The notes: a model not told the origin generated them from the sequence alone. A stretch of 64,000 nt of DNA from Pelomonas baiyunensis (GCF_043555935.1 NZ_JBIGIB010000005.1:310001-374000); one strand, 5' to 3'. Shown: positions 53,712 through 62,235, counted from the stretch's first letter. Numbers and translations: made by a program.

Positions 53712-55480
53712 GCTGCGCCGGGCTCCAACTGGTTGAGTAGCGCCTGCAGCCCCAGCACCGCCAACTCCGCGTCATCCACCGTCACCGACTCCAGCGGGTT
53801 GTGGCTGATGCCGCCGTTGCCGCCGCGTACAAACAGCATGGCCTGCGGCAGCAGTTCGTGGAGCTTCATCGCGTCGTGGCCGGCGCCGGAGGGCAGGCGG
53901 TGGATGGGCAGGCCCAGCGCGGTGACGGCGGCTTCCCAGCGGGCTTGCCACGCGGAGTCGCTCGGTGCCGCGTTTGCAGCGACGGTCGGCTGCAGCGTGT
54001 AGCTCAGGCCGCGGCGCGTGCAGATCTCGTCGAGCTGGGCGCGCACATCGGCGTCCAGCGCGTCGCGGGCTTCGTCGGTGGTGGCGCGCAGGTCCAGGCT
54101 GAACCGGCAACGGCCGGGGATGACGTTGATGGAGCCCGAAGGCACTTCCAACATGCCCACCGTGGCCACCACGTCGGCCACAGCGGTGGCGCGCTGCTCG
54201 CAGAACAGGATGAGCTCCGCCACGCCGGCCGCCGCGTCGCGCCGCTGGCCCATGGGCGTGGTGCCAGCGTGGCTGGCCAGGCCGACGATCTCGCCGGTGT
54301 AGCGCCGGCTGCCGTTGATGCTGGTGACGATGCCCAGCGGCAGGTCCAGGCTGTCCAGCACTGGGCCCTGCTCGATGTGGACCTCGACGAAGCCGAGGTA
54401 GCGCTTCGGGTCACGCTTGAGCGCGGCAATGGCATCCATGGTGCCCGGCAGGCCGGCAGACTGCATCGCCTCGCGCAGCGGCACGCCCGCGGCGTCGGTC
54501 TGGTCCAGCCAGGCGGGGTCGAACGCGCCGGTCAGCGCGCTGGACGCGAGGAAGGTGGCGGCGTAGCGCTGGCCCTCTTCTTCCGAGAAGCCCACCACCT
54601 CCAGGCCGAAGGGCAGGCGCTTCCCCGCGCGGTGCAGCTCGCGCACCACCAGCATCGGCGCCAGGATGCCCAGCCGCCCGTCGAAGCGGCCAGCGCGGCG
54701 CACGGTGTCGTAGTGGCTGCCGGTGAGCAGGCGCGGCTCGGTCGAGGCGCTGCCCGTGCCGTTGTAGACGCCCACCACGTTGCCCACCGCGTCGCGGTGC
54801 ACGTCGTCAAAGCCGCACTCGCGCATCCACGCCATCAGCTGCTCGGCCACGGCGGTGTGGGCGGGTGTGGCGTAGGTGCAGGTCAGCCACTCGGGGTCGT
54901 CGCTGTGGCGGGCCAGCTCGGCGGCCCAGTCCCACAGCTGTTGGCCGAGTGACGGTGTCACGCCGAACTTGTCGTTCAGGCGGATCTCAGCGATGCGGTG
55001 GATCTGCCGCAGGCATTCGGCGCGTTCCACGTCCGGGTGCGCGCGCAGCCGGCGCTCGAAGGTGGCAATGATTTCGGCGCGGGTGAATCCGGTGCCGCGC
55101 GGGCCGCGCACGGCCAGGATGAACGGGAAGCCGAAGCGCGCGTTGTAAGCCGCGTTCAGCTGCTGCAGTTGGGCGAATTCGTCCGGCGTGCAGGCGGTGA
55201 GTCCGGCCTTTTGCTGCTCGTTCGTCGACTCGGCCGTCAGCTCGCCCGCCACCGCCGCCTTGCCGGCGAGTTCCGGGTGGGCGCGGATCAGGCCCAGCTG
55301 CTCGTCCACCGTGGCCTCGCGCACCACGCGGGCCAGCGCCACCTTGAGTGCGGCCAGCGTGGCAAACGGGCGGGCCGCGGCGGCGCGCTCGGCAATCCAG
55401 GGCGAGTGTTCGTAGGTGCCGTCCAGCAGGGCGACGAAGTCCGCCGCGCTGGCGGCGTTGAGTTGGTCCAGGGTCATCAT
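53708..55480 (-). CDS. Fused OHCU decarboxylase (UraD) - allantoate amidohydrolase
   Basis: A 590-residue two-domain protein. Residues 1-165 are UraD: TLDQLNAASAADFVALLDG, catalytic His in LIRAHPELAGKAA, and FGFPFILAVRG. It converts OHCU to (S)-allantoin. Residues about 180-590 are an M20 allantoate amidohydrolase/ureidohydrolase with a full metal set: GSHYDTV, GRFDGRLGI, SEEEGQRY, EVHIEQGP and GAGHDAMKL. The start overlaps the puuE stop (ATGA). A fusion of two non-consecutive steps of urate breakdown, bracketing the allantoinase PuuE encoded just upstream. Confidence 0.92.
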   Translation of the reverse strand: MMTLDQLNAASAADFVALLDGTYEHSPWIAERAAAARPFATLAALKVALARVVREATVDEQLGLIRAHPELAGKAAVAGELTAESTNEQQKAGLTACTPDEFAQLQQLNAAYNARFGFPFILAVRGPRGTGFTRAEIIATFERRLRAHPDVERAECLRQIHRIAEIRLNDKFGVTPSLGQQLWDWAAELARHSDDPEWLTCTYATPAHTAVAEQLMAWMRECGFDDVHRDAVGNVVGVYNGTGSASTEPRLLTGSHYDTVRRAGRFDGRLGILAPMLVVRELHRAGKRLPFGLEVVGFSEEEGQRYAATFLASSALTGAFDPAWLDQTDAAGVPLREAMQSAGLPGTMDAIAALKRDPKRYLGFVEVHIEQGPVLDSLDLPLGIVTSINGSRRYTGEIVGLASHAGTTPMGQRRDAAAGVAELILFCEQRATAVADVVATVGMLEVPSGSINVIPGRCRFSLDLRATTDEARDALDADVRAQLDEICTRRGLSYTLQPTVAANAAPSDSAWQARWEAAVTALGLPIHRLPSGAGHDAMKLHELLPQAMLFVRGGNGGISHNPLESVTVDDAELAVLGLQALLNQLEPGAA

Positions 55481-56442
55481 TCCCACAGGAAGGCGGTCTT
55501 GGGGTCGAAGGGGTGCGTGGTTTTCCAGTGCCGCGCGATGTCCAGCCGGCGGCACACCCACACGCGGTCGTGCGCCTCGATGTGGTCCAGAAACTTCTGC
55601 AACGCCTTGAAGCGCCCCGGGCGGCCCAGCAGCCGGCAGTGCATGCCGATGCTCATCATCTTGGGCGCCTCGGCGCCTTCGGCGTAGAGCACATCGAAGG
55701 TGTCGCGCAGGTACTCGAAGAAGGGCTCGCCATGGCTGAAGCCCTGGGGCAGGGCGAAGCGCATGTCGTTGCAGTCCAGGGTGTAGGGCACCACCAGGTG
55801 CGGCGCCAGTTCGCCGCTGGTTTTGCGCACTTGCAGCCAGAAGGGCAGGTCGTCGCCATAGTGGTCGCTGTCGTACTCGAAGCCGCCGAAGTCCGCCACC
55901 AGGCGGCGGGTGTTGGGGCTGTCGCGGCCGGTGTACCAGCCCAGGCCGTGCGGGTCGCGCCCCAGGGTCAGGCGCTGCAGGCTGGCCATGGCCTGCGCCA
56001 GGTGGGCGCGCTCGGTGGCTTCGTCCAGCCCTTGGTAGTGAATCCAGCGCCAGCCGTGGGAGGCGATCTCGTGGTTCAGTTCGATGAAGGCCTGCGTCAC
56101 GTCCAGGTGCCGCTCCAGCGCCATGCCCACGCCGAATACGGTCAGCGGCAGGGCGCGCTTTTCGAATTCTTTGAGCAGCCGCCACACGCCCACGCGCGAG
56201 CCGTACTCGTAGATGCTCTCCATGCTCAGGTGCCGCGCCGGGTAGCTGGCGGGGTTGAACATTTCAGACAGGAACTGTTCGCTGCCGGCGTCGCCGTGCA
56301 ACACCGAGTTCTCGCCGCCTTCCTCGTAGTTCAAAACGAACTGCACTGCCACGCGGGCCTGGCCGGGCCATTGGGCGTGGGGTGGGTTTTCGCCGTAACC
56401 GACGAGGTCGCGGGGATAGCGGGGCGCTTGCGCTGTGCTCAT
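55477..56442 (-). CDS. puuE: Allantoinase, PuuE type (polysaccharide-deacetylase fold)
   Basis: A 321-residue enzyme of the cofactor-independent allantoinase group. It has YPRDLVGYGENPPHAQWPGQARVAVQFVLNYEEGGENSVLHGD at the start, EIASHGWRWIHYQ in the core, GWYTGRDSPNTRRLV, and the C-terminal RRLDIARHWKTTHPF. It hydrolyses allantoin to allantoate, the step between the two domains of the downstream fusion protein. It heads the minus-strand purine operon and is divergent from uraH, with a 32-bp gap between start codons. Confidence 0.94.
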   Translation of the reverse strand: MSTAQAPRYPRDLVGYGENPPHAQWPGQARVAVQFVLNYEEGGENSVLHGDAGSEQFLSEMFNPASYPARHLSMESIYEYGSRVGVWRLLKEFEKRALPLTVFGVGMALERHLDVTQAFIELNHEIASHGWRWIHYQGLDEATERAHLAQAMASLQRLTLGRDPHGLGWYTGRDSPNTRRLVADFGGFEYDSDHYGDDLPFWLQVRKTSGELAPHLVVPYTLDCNDMRFALPQGFSHGEPFFEYLRDTFDVLYAEGAEAPKMMSIGMHCRLLGRPGRFKALQKFLDHIEAHDRVWVCRRLDIARHWKTTHPFDPKTAFLWE

Positions 56443-56474
56443 CCCTACACTTTGCCCCATCGACAGGATCTCCC

Positions 56475-56828
56475 ATGGGCAAACTCACAACACACGTGCT
56501 CGACACCGCCAACGGCTGCCCCGCAGCCGGCATGGCCGTGCGGCTGTACCGATTCGACGCTGAAGGCCCCAAGTGGCTGCGCAGCCTGGTGCTGAACGAC
56601 GACGGCCGGGCCGATGGCCCCGTGCTGGAAGGCTCGGCCTTCACTGCGGGCCGCTACCGGCTGGTGTTCGAGGTGGCGGCCTACTTCCGCGCCCACGGCA
56701 CCCCGCTGCCCGAGCCGGCCTTCCTGGATGAAGTGCCGCTGGACTTCGGCATTGCCGATGCCGACAGCCACTACCACGTGCCCCTGCTGGCCTCGCCCTG
56801 GGCGTATTCCACCTACCGTGGCAGCTGA
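56475..56828 (+). CDS. uraH: 5-Hydroxyisourate hydrolase (transthyretin-like)
   Basis: A 117-residue protein with both signature ends: LTTHVLDTANGCPAAGMAVRLYR at the N-terminus and the C-terminal tetrapeptide YRGS. HYHVPLLASPWAYSTYRGS supplies active-site His and Arg/Ser. It hydrolyses 5-hydroxyisourate to OHCU. AGGATCTCCC precedes the ATG at 56475. Its 3' end contains the xdhC start. Confidence 0.96.
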   Translation: MGKLTTHVLDTANGCPAAGMAVRLYRFDAEGPKWLRSLVLNDDGRADGPVLEGSAFTAGRYRLVFEVAAYFRAHGTPLPEPAFLDEVPLDFGIADADSHYHVPLLASPWAYSTYRGS

Positions 56829-57618
56829 GGGGCAAGTCCTCGTCACCGTGTCGCGCACGCAAGGCAGCGTGCCGCGCGAGGTGGGGGCCTGGATGGCGGT
56901 GAGCCCGGATGGCATCACCGGCACCGTGGGCGGCGGGCATCTGGAGTTCGACGCCATCGCCCGCGCCCGCGCGGCGCTGGCCGGGGGCGAACTGCCCGAC
57001 GAGGTGCGCTACCCCCTGGGCCCGAGCCTCGGCCAGTGCTGCGGCGGCGTGGTGTGGCTGCGCTTTGAGCGCCCGCCCGCTGGGGCGGACCTGGCGGCCC
57101 ACCTGCCGCCCCAGGCGCTGCGGCCGGTGGCGCTGTTCGGCGCCGGCCACGTGGGCCAGGCCCTGGCGCACATGGCGCGTGAGCTGCCGCTGGCCCTGCA
57201 TTGGGTGGACAGCCGCGAGAGCCAGTTCCCCGCCCAGCCACCAGCGCGCGGCTGGCAGCAGGTGGTGAGCGACCCGCCGGCCGATGCCGTGGCCGACCTG
57301 CCGCCCGGCGCGGCGGTGTTGGTGATGACGCACAACCACGCGGAAGACTTCGACATCCTCGCCGCGTGCCTGAAGCGCCAGCGCGAGCGGGGCGACCTGC
57401 CCTTCATCGGCATGATCGGCAGCCGCACCAAGTGGGCGAGCTTTCGTCAGCGGCTGGAGGCGCGGGGCTTTGACGGCACCGACCTGGCGCGCGTGACCTG
57501 CCCCATCGGGGTGCCCGGCGTGGTGGGCAAGCAGCCGGGCGTCATTGCGGTGTCCGTGCTGGCGCAGCTGCTGGCGTTGCCGCAGACGCCGCCGGGGGCG
57601 GCACCGGCGTCAGCGTGA
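56818..57618 (+). CDS. xdhC: Xanthine dehydrogenase accessory protein
   Basis: A 266-residue XdhC/CoxI-family protein, which sulfurates and inserts molybdenum cofactor into xanthine dehydrogenase. It has VLVTVSRTQGSVPREVGAWMAV, LGQCCGGVVWLRFE with the cofactor Cys pair, the Rossmann part PVALFGAGHVGQALAHMA, VMTHNHAEDFDIL and GMIGSRTKWASFRQRL. The best start is GTG 56818, which overlaps uraH by 11 bp. This leaves the N-terminus about 10-15 residues shorter than usual. No xdhA or xdhB is in this window. Confidence 0.9.
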   Translation: MAAEGQVLVTVSRTQGSVPREVGAWMAVSPDGITGTVGGGHLEFDAIARARAALAGGELPDEVRYPLGPSLGQCCGGVVWLRFERPPAGADLAAHLPPQALRPVALFGAGHVGQALAHMARELPLALHWVDSRESQFPAQPPARGWQQVVSDPPADAVADLPPGAAVLVMTHNHAEDFDILAACLKRQRERGDLPFIGMIGSRTKWASFRQRLEARGFDGTDLARVTCPIGVPGVVGKQPGVIAVSVLAQLLALPQTPPGAAPASA

Positions 57619-58396
57619 GGCTGCGGCCGGGCTGCGCCTGCAGGCCGGCGTTTTGCGCCGCAATCTCCCGCTCGTAGGCCACCCAGGCCTGTTGAATCTC
57701 GCCGCGGTCGCGCAGCGCGCGCAGGGCTTGCTCCAATGGCGTCACCCAGGCCGCGTGCGACTCGTGCACGCCGTGGTACAGCACCGTCTGGCTCAGCGGC
57801 GTGGCCACGCGGCAAAGGTTGCCCTGGCGGGTGAGCACCGGCAGCTCGGCCATCCAGGGTGTGGTGAGGGTCAAGGCGTAGTCCGCCGCGCCCAGGCCCA
57901 CCAGCATGAAGGCGTCGCTGGGGGTGTTGGCCGGCAAGCGCATGGGTTCGGGAATCAGGCTTTCCGCCACCACCATGCCCCGTTGGTAGGCCGACCGGCG
58001 GCGGGCCAGGTCGTCGGCGCTCAGCGCCGCAGGGCAGGGTGGGCGCGTGAACGCAAACACCTGCAGTGTCAGCAGCGGCACGTCCACCTTGCGGGCCGCC
58101 GGCGTTTGGGTGAAAAACACCTCGGCACGCATGGCCACGCCATCCAGCCGGCCGGCGGTGAGTTCCACCTGCGCGCGGTTCAGCGGCCAGGCCGCAAACT
58201 CCACCTGCAGCCCCAGGCTCGCGTAGGCCTTGCGCAACAGGGCTTCGGCGGGCGGAAAGTAACTGCGCTCCACGTTGGTGGCCAGCCGCACCGGGGGCGC
58301 GTCCTGCGCTTGGGCGCTCAGGGCCGCACCCATCGCCACGCCCAGCAGGGCCGCGCGGGGCCAGACCCGGCGCATGAGAGGCTGAAGGGCGGACAT
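57542..58396 (-). CDS. Periplasmic solute-binding-like protein (SBP family 3 type), orphan
   Basis: A 284-residue protein with a signal sequence (AALLGVAMGAALSAQAQD) and a bacterial solute-binding domain: VRLATNVERSYFPPAEALLRKAYASLGLQVEFAAWPLNRAQVELTAGRLDGVAMRAEVFF. A Pro/Ala-rich C-terminal tail ends the protein. There are no permease or ATPase genes nearby, so it may serve sensing and not uptake. Its 3' 77 bp overlap the end of xdhC on the other strand. Confidence 0.82.
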   Translation of the reverse strand: MSALQPLMRRVWPRAALLGVAMGAALSAQAQDAPPVRLATNVERSYFPPAEALLRKAYASLGLQVEFAAWPLNRAQVELTAGRLDGVAMRAEVFFTQTPAARKVDVPLLTLQVFAFTRPPCPAALSADDLARRRSAYQRGMVVAESLIPEPMRLPANTPSDAFMLVGLGAADYALTLTTPWMAELPVLTRQGNLCRVATPLSQTVLYHGVHESHAAWVTPLEQALRALRDRGEIQQAWVAYEREIAAQNAGLQAQPGRSLTLTPVPPPAASAATPAAAPARTPQ

Positions 58397-58729
58397 GGCC
58401 GCATTCTTGAACGCGTGGCGCCGGGTGGCACGGTGCGCCGGCGGCGAAGGTGTGATGCGCTGCACGGCTGCGCCGGTTGTTCAGCGCAGCCCAGCCGGCC
58501 CAGGGGGGCGCCGGACCGGCGGGCTCTGAATCAACGCACGAGAGCCCCGTGTGCGTCTGGCGCACGTGTCCGCCCGCCTGCTCAGCGGCCGTGAACTCTT
58601 ACCGCAAGCCCTTGCACCCCCAGGGGTTGCGCTTGTAATTGCGGTTAGCTGTCTTGAAGATGCACGCGCTTGCGCCGCCAAGGACGGTTGATAGCGGCGC
58701 GGCGTTCTCGGCAACTTTGAAAGATACCC
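58397..58729. other. Divergent intergenic region, 333 bp
   Basis: No gene is seen here. A hairpin-forming segment lies around 58608-58640 (CAAGC...GCACCCC with GGGGTTGC...GCTTG, one bulge). It is placed between the solute-binding gene and the Cache gene, where promoters or operators for both are expected. No confident -35/-10 pair, flagellar sigma-28 site or sigma-54 site was found. Confidence 0.4.
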
Positions 58730-59233
58730 ATGAAGAAGATCTCCGTGCGTGCGGCTGTGGCTGCGTCCTTGCTGGTGGCATCGGGTCTGGCGGCTGCGCA
58801 GGCCAACGACCCCAAGGCCACGATTGCCGAACTGGATGCGCGTCTGACCAAGCTGGGCGCGGCCAAGGTGGATGGCACCGAAAAGGCGGGCGACAAGACG
58901 GCGCCGGGCCTGTTCTTCGGCCCGCGCAAGCTGAACAACAACTACGACATCGTGGACGACGTGAAGAAGAAGTCCGGCGCCACGGCCACCATCTTCGTGA
59001 AGAGCGGCGACGAGTTCGTGCGCATCTCCACCAACGTGCTCACGCCCGAAGGCAAGCGCGGTGTGGGCACCAACCTTGCCCGGGCCAAGGCGTACGACGC
59101 GGTCTCCAAGGGCCAAAGCTTCTGCGGCGAGGTGGACGTGCTGGGCACGATGTTCAACGCTTGCTACAACCCCATCAAGGATGACAAGGGTGGCGTGATC
59201 GGCGTGACCTACGTTGGCTTCAAGAAGAGCTGA
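58730..59233 (+). CDS. Secreted Cache-domain sensory protein
   Basis: A 167-residue protein with a signal peptide (KKISVRAAVAASLLVASGLAAAQA) and a single domain matching the Cache_3-Cache_2-like pattern of periplasmic sensors. This includes VKKKSGATATIFVKSGDEFVRISTNVLTPEGKRGVGTNLA, then AYDAVSKGQSFCGEVDVLGTMFNACYNPIKDDKGGVIGVTYVGF. It has two Cys (CGEVD and NACYNP) that could pair. There is no membrane anchor, so it is soluble in the periplasm. Its stop overlaps the chemoreceptor start by one base, implying joint function. Confidence 0.87.
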   Translation: MKKISVRAAVAASLLVASGLAAAQANDPKATIAELDARLTKLGAAKVDGTEKAGDKTAPGLFFGPRKLNNNYDIVDDVKKKSGATATIFVKSGDEFVRISTNVLTPEGKRGVGTNLARAKAYDAVSKGQSFCGEVDVLGTMFNACYNPIKDDKGGVIGVTYVGFKKS

Positions 59234-60825
59234 TGTCGGCGTGGACGCAGGGGGCTTCGGGCCTCCGTGAGCGGTTGGCCAGGCTGGCCACCGCCAAGAA
59301 ACTGGCGCTGGCGTTCGGCTGGCTCATCCTGCTGTCGGCCGTCATCGGCGTGGGTTCGCTGCTGGCGTTGAGCCAGGTGCGTTCGGCCTCCAGCGAACTG
59401 GCCTCGCGCTGGCTGCCCACGGCGGGGCACCTCGCCGCCGCGCGGGCAGCGCTGCTGGAGCACCGCGAGTTCGTGGTCAAGCACACGACTGCGGCCGACG
59501 CGGGCTACATGGACGAGTACGAGGAGAAGATCCGCAACGCCTTGCAAACGGCGAAGCAGGCGCTGCAAGACCACCTTCCGCTGGTGACGCCAGGCGACCA
59601 TCAGGCCCTGCGGGCGGAGTTCGACAAGCTGCTGGCCGCCTACCTGGATACCACGCAAAAGGTGATTGCCCTGGACAAGGGCGGCAAGCAGGACGACGGC
59701 AAGGAAATCAGCGACGGCGCGGGCAAATCCAGCTTCGACGACGCGATTGCGGCACTGGACAAAGTGGCCGCAGCCGGCTTCGAGGCGGGGCAAGCCGCCG
59801 GCGAAGCCTCGGACCAGCTGTATCAGCGCGCTCGCTTGATCACCGCGGCATTGCTGGCGGTGGCGCTGGGCTCGGGCCTGCTGCTGGCGGTGCTGATTGC
59901 GCGCAGCCTCTCGGGTGACCTGGGCGGCGAGCCGCGTGTGGCGGCCGATCTGCTGCAGCGCATTGCCGGTGGCGACCTGACGCACACGGTGCGCGTTCGC
60001 ACAGGCGACACACGCAGCCTGATGGCCAGCCTGGCCGACATGCAGGAGCGCTTGATCACCGTGGTGGACCAGGTGCGCCGCGGCGCCGACAGCGTGGCCA
60101 CGGCCAGCCAGGAGATTGCCTCGGGCAACAGCGACCTGTCGCAGCGCACCGAGGTGCAGGCGGCCGCGCTGCAGCGCACCTCCGGCGCCATGGATCAACT
60201 GCGCCAGCAAGCGCTGGGCAGTGCCGAGAACGCGCGCGACGCCAGTGGCGTGGCCACCGCCGCCTCGGGCATTGCGGCCCAGGGCGGTGAAGTGGTGGGC
60301 GGGGTGGTGGCCACCATGCGGGGCATCTCGCAAAGCTCGGCCCGCATCGCGGAAATCATCGGTGTGATCGACGGCATTGCGTTCCAGACCAACATCCTCG
60401 CGCTGAACGCGGCGGTGGAGGCGGCCCGTGCCGGTGAGCAAGGCCGTGGCTTTGCCGTGGTGGCCGGCGAGGTGCGCAGCTTGGCGCAGCGCAGCGCCAC
60501 GGCGGCCAAGGAGATCAAACAGCTGATCACCGCCAGCGTGGAGCAAATCCAGCAAGGCTCCAGCCAGGTGGACCGGGCAGGCGCCACGATGCAGCAGGTG
60601 GTGGAGGCGATCCAGAAGGTGGACCGCATCGTCACCGACATCAGCCAGGCCGGCTCGCACCAGGCGCAGCAGGTCAACGACCTGGGCGCCGCCGTGAGCG
60701 AGATGGACCAGAGCACCCAGCAAAACGCTGCCCTGGTGGAAGAGAGCGCCGCAGCGGCCGAGAGCCTGCGCACCCAGGCGCAGCAATTGGTGGAGGCGGT
60801 GGCCTTCTTCCGGCTGTCGCGTTGA
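59233..60825 (+). CDS. Methyl-accepting chemotaxis protein
   Basis: A 530-residue receptor: membrane helix 1 (LALAFGWLILLSAVIGVGSLLAL), a periplasmic four-helix-bundle-like domain of about 150 residues, membrane helix 2 (LITAALLAVALGSGLLLAVLIA), a HAMP domain, and the signalling hairpin IGVIDGIAFQTNILALNAAVEAARAGEQGRGFAVVAGEVRSLAQRSA. The C-terminus lacks an NWETF-type CheR tether. Start ATG overlaps the Cache gene stop (TGATG). Located between xdhC and puuD, suggesting a link to purine compounds, which is inference. Confidence 0.93.
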   Translation: MSAWTQGASGLRERLARLATAKKLALAFGWLILLSAVIGVGSLLALSQVRSASSELASRWLPTAGHLAAARAALLEHREFVVKHTTAADAGYMDEYEEKIRNALQTAKQALQDHLPLVTPGDHQALRAEFDKLLAAYLDTTQKVIALDKGGKQDDGKEISDGAGKSSFDDAIAALDKVAAAGFEAGQAAGEASDQLYQRARLITAALLAVALGSGLLLAVLIARSLSGDLGGEPRVAADLLQRIAGGDLTHTVRVRTGDTRSLMASLADMQERLITVVDQVRRGADSVATASQEIASGNSDLSQRTEVQAAALQRTSGAMDQLRQQALGSAENARDASGVATAASGIAAQGGEVVGGVVATMRGISQSSARIAEIIGVIDGIAFQTNILALNAAVEAARAGEQGRGFAVVAGEVRSLAQRSATAAKEIKQLITASVEQIQQGSSQVDRAGATMQQVVEAIQKVDRIVTDISQAGSHQAQQVNDLGAAVSEMDQSTQQNAALVEESAAAAESLRTQAQQLVEAVAFFRLSR

Positions 60826-60832
60826 CACCCGC

Positions 60833-60855
60833 GGGCCGCCTAGGGCGGCCCGGCG
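60833..60855 (+). terminator. Hairpin after the chemoreceptor gene
   Basis: GGGCCGCC pairs with GGCGGCCC over a short loop just after the stop codon. There is no T-run, so it may be Rho-dependent or only a transcript-end structure. TACACT at 60864-60869 downstream could be a -10 box for puuD. Confidence 0.35.
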
Positions 60856-60972
60856 GTGCTGAATACACTCGCGTGTCGTCGCAGCGGTGTCGGGCGCCTT
60901 GCGCCTGCAGACGCGACGCTTCGGGCCCCACAGCACCCGCCGTGGTGGGGCCGCGCGAGACCTCCACCGCTC

Positions 60973-62235
60973 ATGGACATCTACCTGCTCGACTGGGCCA
61001 ACCTGCTGCTGCGTTGGCTGCACGTCATCACCGTCATCGCCTGGATTGGCGCGTCTTTTTATTTCGTCTGGATGGACAACCACCTCCAGAAACCCACGGC
61101 TGACGACCTGAAAGTCAAGGGCGTGGATGGCGAACTCTGGGCCGTGCACGGCGGCGGGTTCTACAACCCGCAGAAGTACATGGTGGCGCCGGTCAACTTG
61201 CCCCTCGCGGAAGCGACGGGCCGTTCCCGAGCTTCCGCGACCCCCTCGGGGGGCGGAGCGCCGCAAGGCGGCGCGACTGGGGGCGCCGTGACGCTGCACT
61301 GGTTTTACTGGGAGAGCTACTGGACGTGGATGAGCGGCTTTGCACTCTTCGTGGTGCTGTACCTGCTCAACGCCAGCCAGATGCTGATCGACCCGCGCGT
61401 GCATGCCTGGGGCGCGCCGTGGCAGGCGGTGCTGGCGGCGCTGGGCTTCCTGGTGGTGGGCACCGGGGTGTATGACCTGGCCTGCATCACGCTGGGCCGC
61501 ACGCGGGATGGGCAGATCGGCAACGACGGCCGGGTGCTCGCGGTGGTGGCGCTGTTCGTGGTGGGCGCGGCCTGGTTGGCCTGCCACCTGTTCGCCGGGC
61601 GGGCAGCCTTCCTGCTGGTGGGCGCCACGCTGGCCACCATGATGACCGCCAACGTGGCGCACTGGATCATTCCGGGCCAGAAGAAGGTCATCGCCCAGAT
61701 GCGCGCCGGCCAAAAGCCCGACCCGCTCTACGGCCAGCGCGGCAAACAGCGCAGCGTGCACAACACCTACTTCGGCCTGCCGGTGCTGGTGGCCATGTTG
61801 AGCAACCACTACGGCATGCTGCACCAGCACCCGCAGAACTGGCTGGTGCTGTGCGTGCTGATGGCCGCAGGCGTGGCGATCCGCGTGTTCTTCGTGAAGC
61901 GCCACAAGGGCGTGAACAGCTGGGGCGCCGTGGCCTTGGCGCTGGCGCTGCTGGCCGGGCTCATCGCGTGGATGGCGCCGCAGCCCCAGGTGGCGCCCGC
62001 CGCGCCGGTGACCCCGGGCCAGGTTCAGGCCGTTGCGGCCCAGCGCTGCGTGGCCTGCCATGCGGGCGAGGCCGCCCAGAAGGGCGTGCGGCTGGACTCG
62101 GCCGAGGGCCTGGCGGCGCACAAGGCGCAGATCTACCAGCAGGTGGTGGTGCAAAAGGCCATGCCGCTGAACAACGCCACGGGCATCACCGACGACGAAC
62201 GCGCCCTCATCGGGCGCTGGGCCACCCAACCATGA
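60973..62235 (+). CDS. puuD: Membrane-bound urate hydroxylase (PuuD) with in-frame repeat insertion
   Basis: A 420-residue protein with the membrane domain of PuuD (NLLLRWLHVITVIAWIGASFYFVWMDNHLQKP, HGGGFYNPQKYMVAPVN, FYWESYWTWMSGFALFV) and a C-terminal cytochrome c domain with CVACHAG. It oxidises urate to 5-hydroxyisourate and passes electrons to the respiratory chain. Residues about 78-106 (61204-61290) are an insertion absent from the usual sequence. It is encoded by a structured repeat and keeps the frame. The start is at 60973 and the stop overlaps the glycerate kinase start (ATGA). Confidence 0.92.
   Translation: MDIYLLDWANLLLRWLHVITVIAWIGASFYFVWMDNHLQKPTADDLKVKGVDGELWAVHGGGFYNPQKYMVAPVNLPLAEATGRSRASATPSGGGAPQGGATGGAVTLHWFYWESYWTWMSGFALFVVLYLLNASQMLIDPRVHAWGAPWQAVLAALGFLVVGTGVYDLACITLGRTRDGQIGNDGRVLAVVALFVVGAAWLACHLFAGRAAFLLVGATLATMMTANVAHWIIPGQKKVIAQMRAGQKPDPLYGQRGKQRSVHNTYFGLPVLVAMLSNHYGMLHQHPQNWLVLCVLMAAGVAIRVFFVKRHKGVNSWGAVALALALLAGLIAWMAPQPQVAPAAPVTPGQVQAVAAQRCVACHAGEAAQKGVRLDSAEGLAAHKAQIYQQVVVQKAMPLNNATGITDDERALIGRWATQP
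61204..61290. repeat. Structured repeat inserted in frame within puuD
   Basis: An 87-base GC-rich segment with stem 61207-61214/61231-61238 (8 bp, perfect) and stem 61258-61264/61268-61274 (7 bp, perfect, AAG loop). In between lies a CCCCTC/GGGGG run. I recall very similar sequences between genes in Burkholderiales genomes. Length divisible by three keeps puuD open. It interrupts the conserved stretch between APVN and LHWFYWESYW. Confidence 0.7.

Noticed and set aside
59209..62229. A 1006-codon minus-strand open frame across the chemoreceptor and puuD
   Set aside because: It spans two confident plus-strand genes and their gap and shows no protein-like motif, so it is a GC-driven shadow frame.
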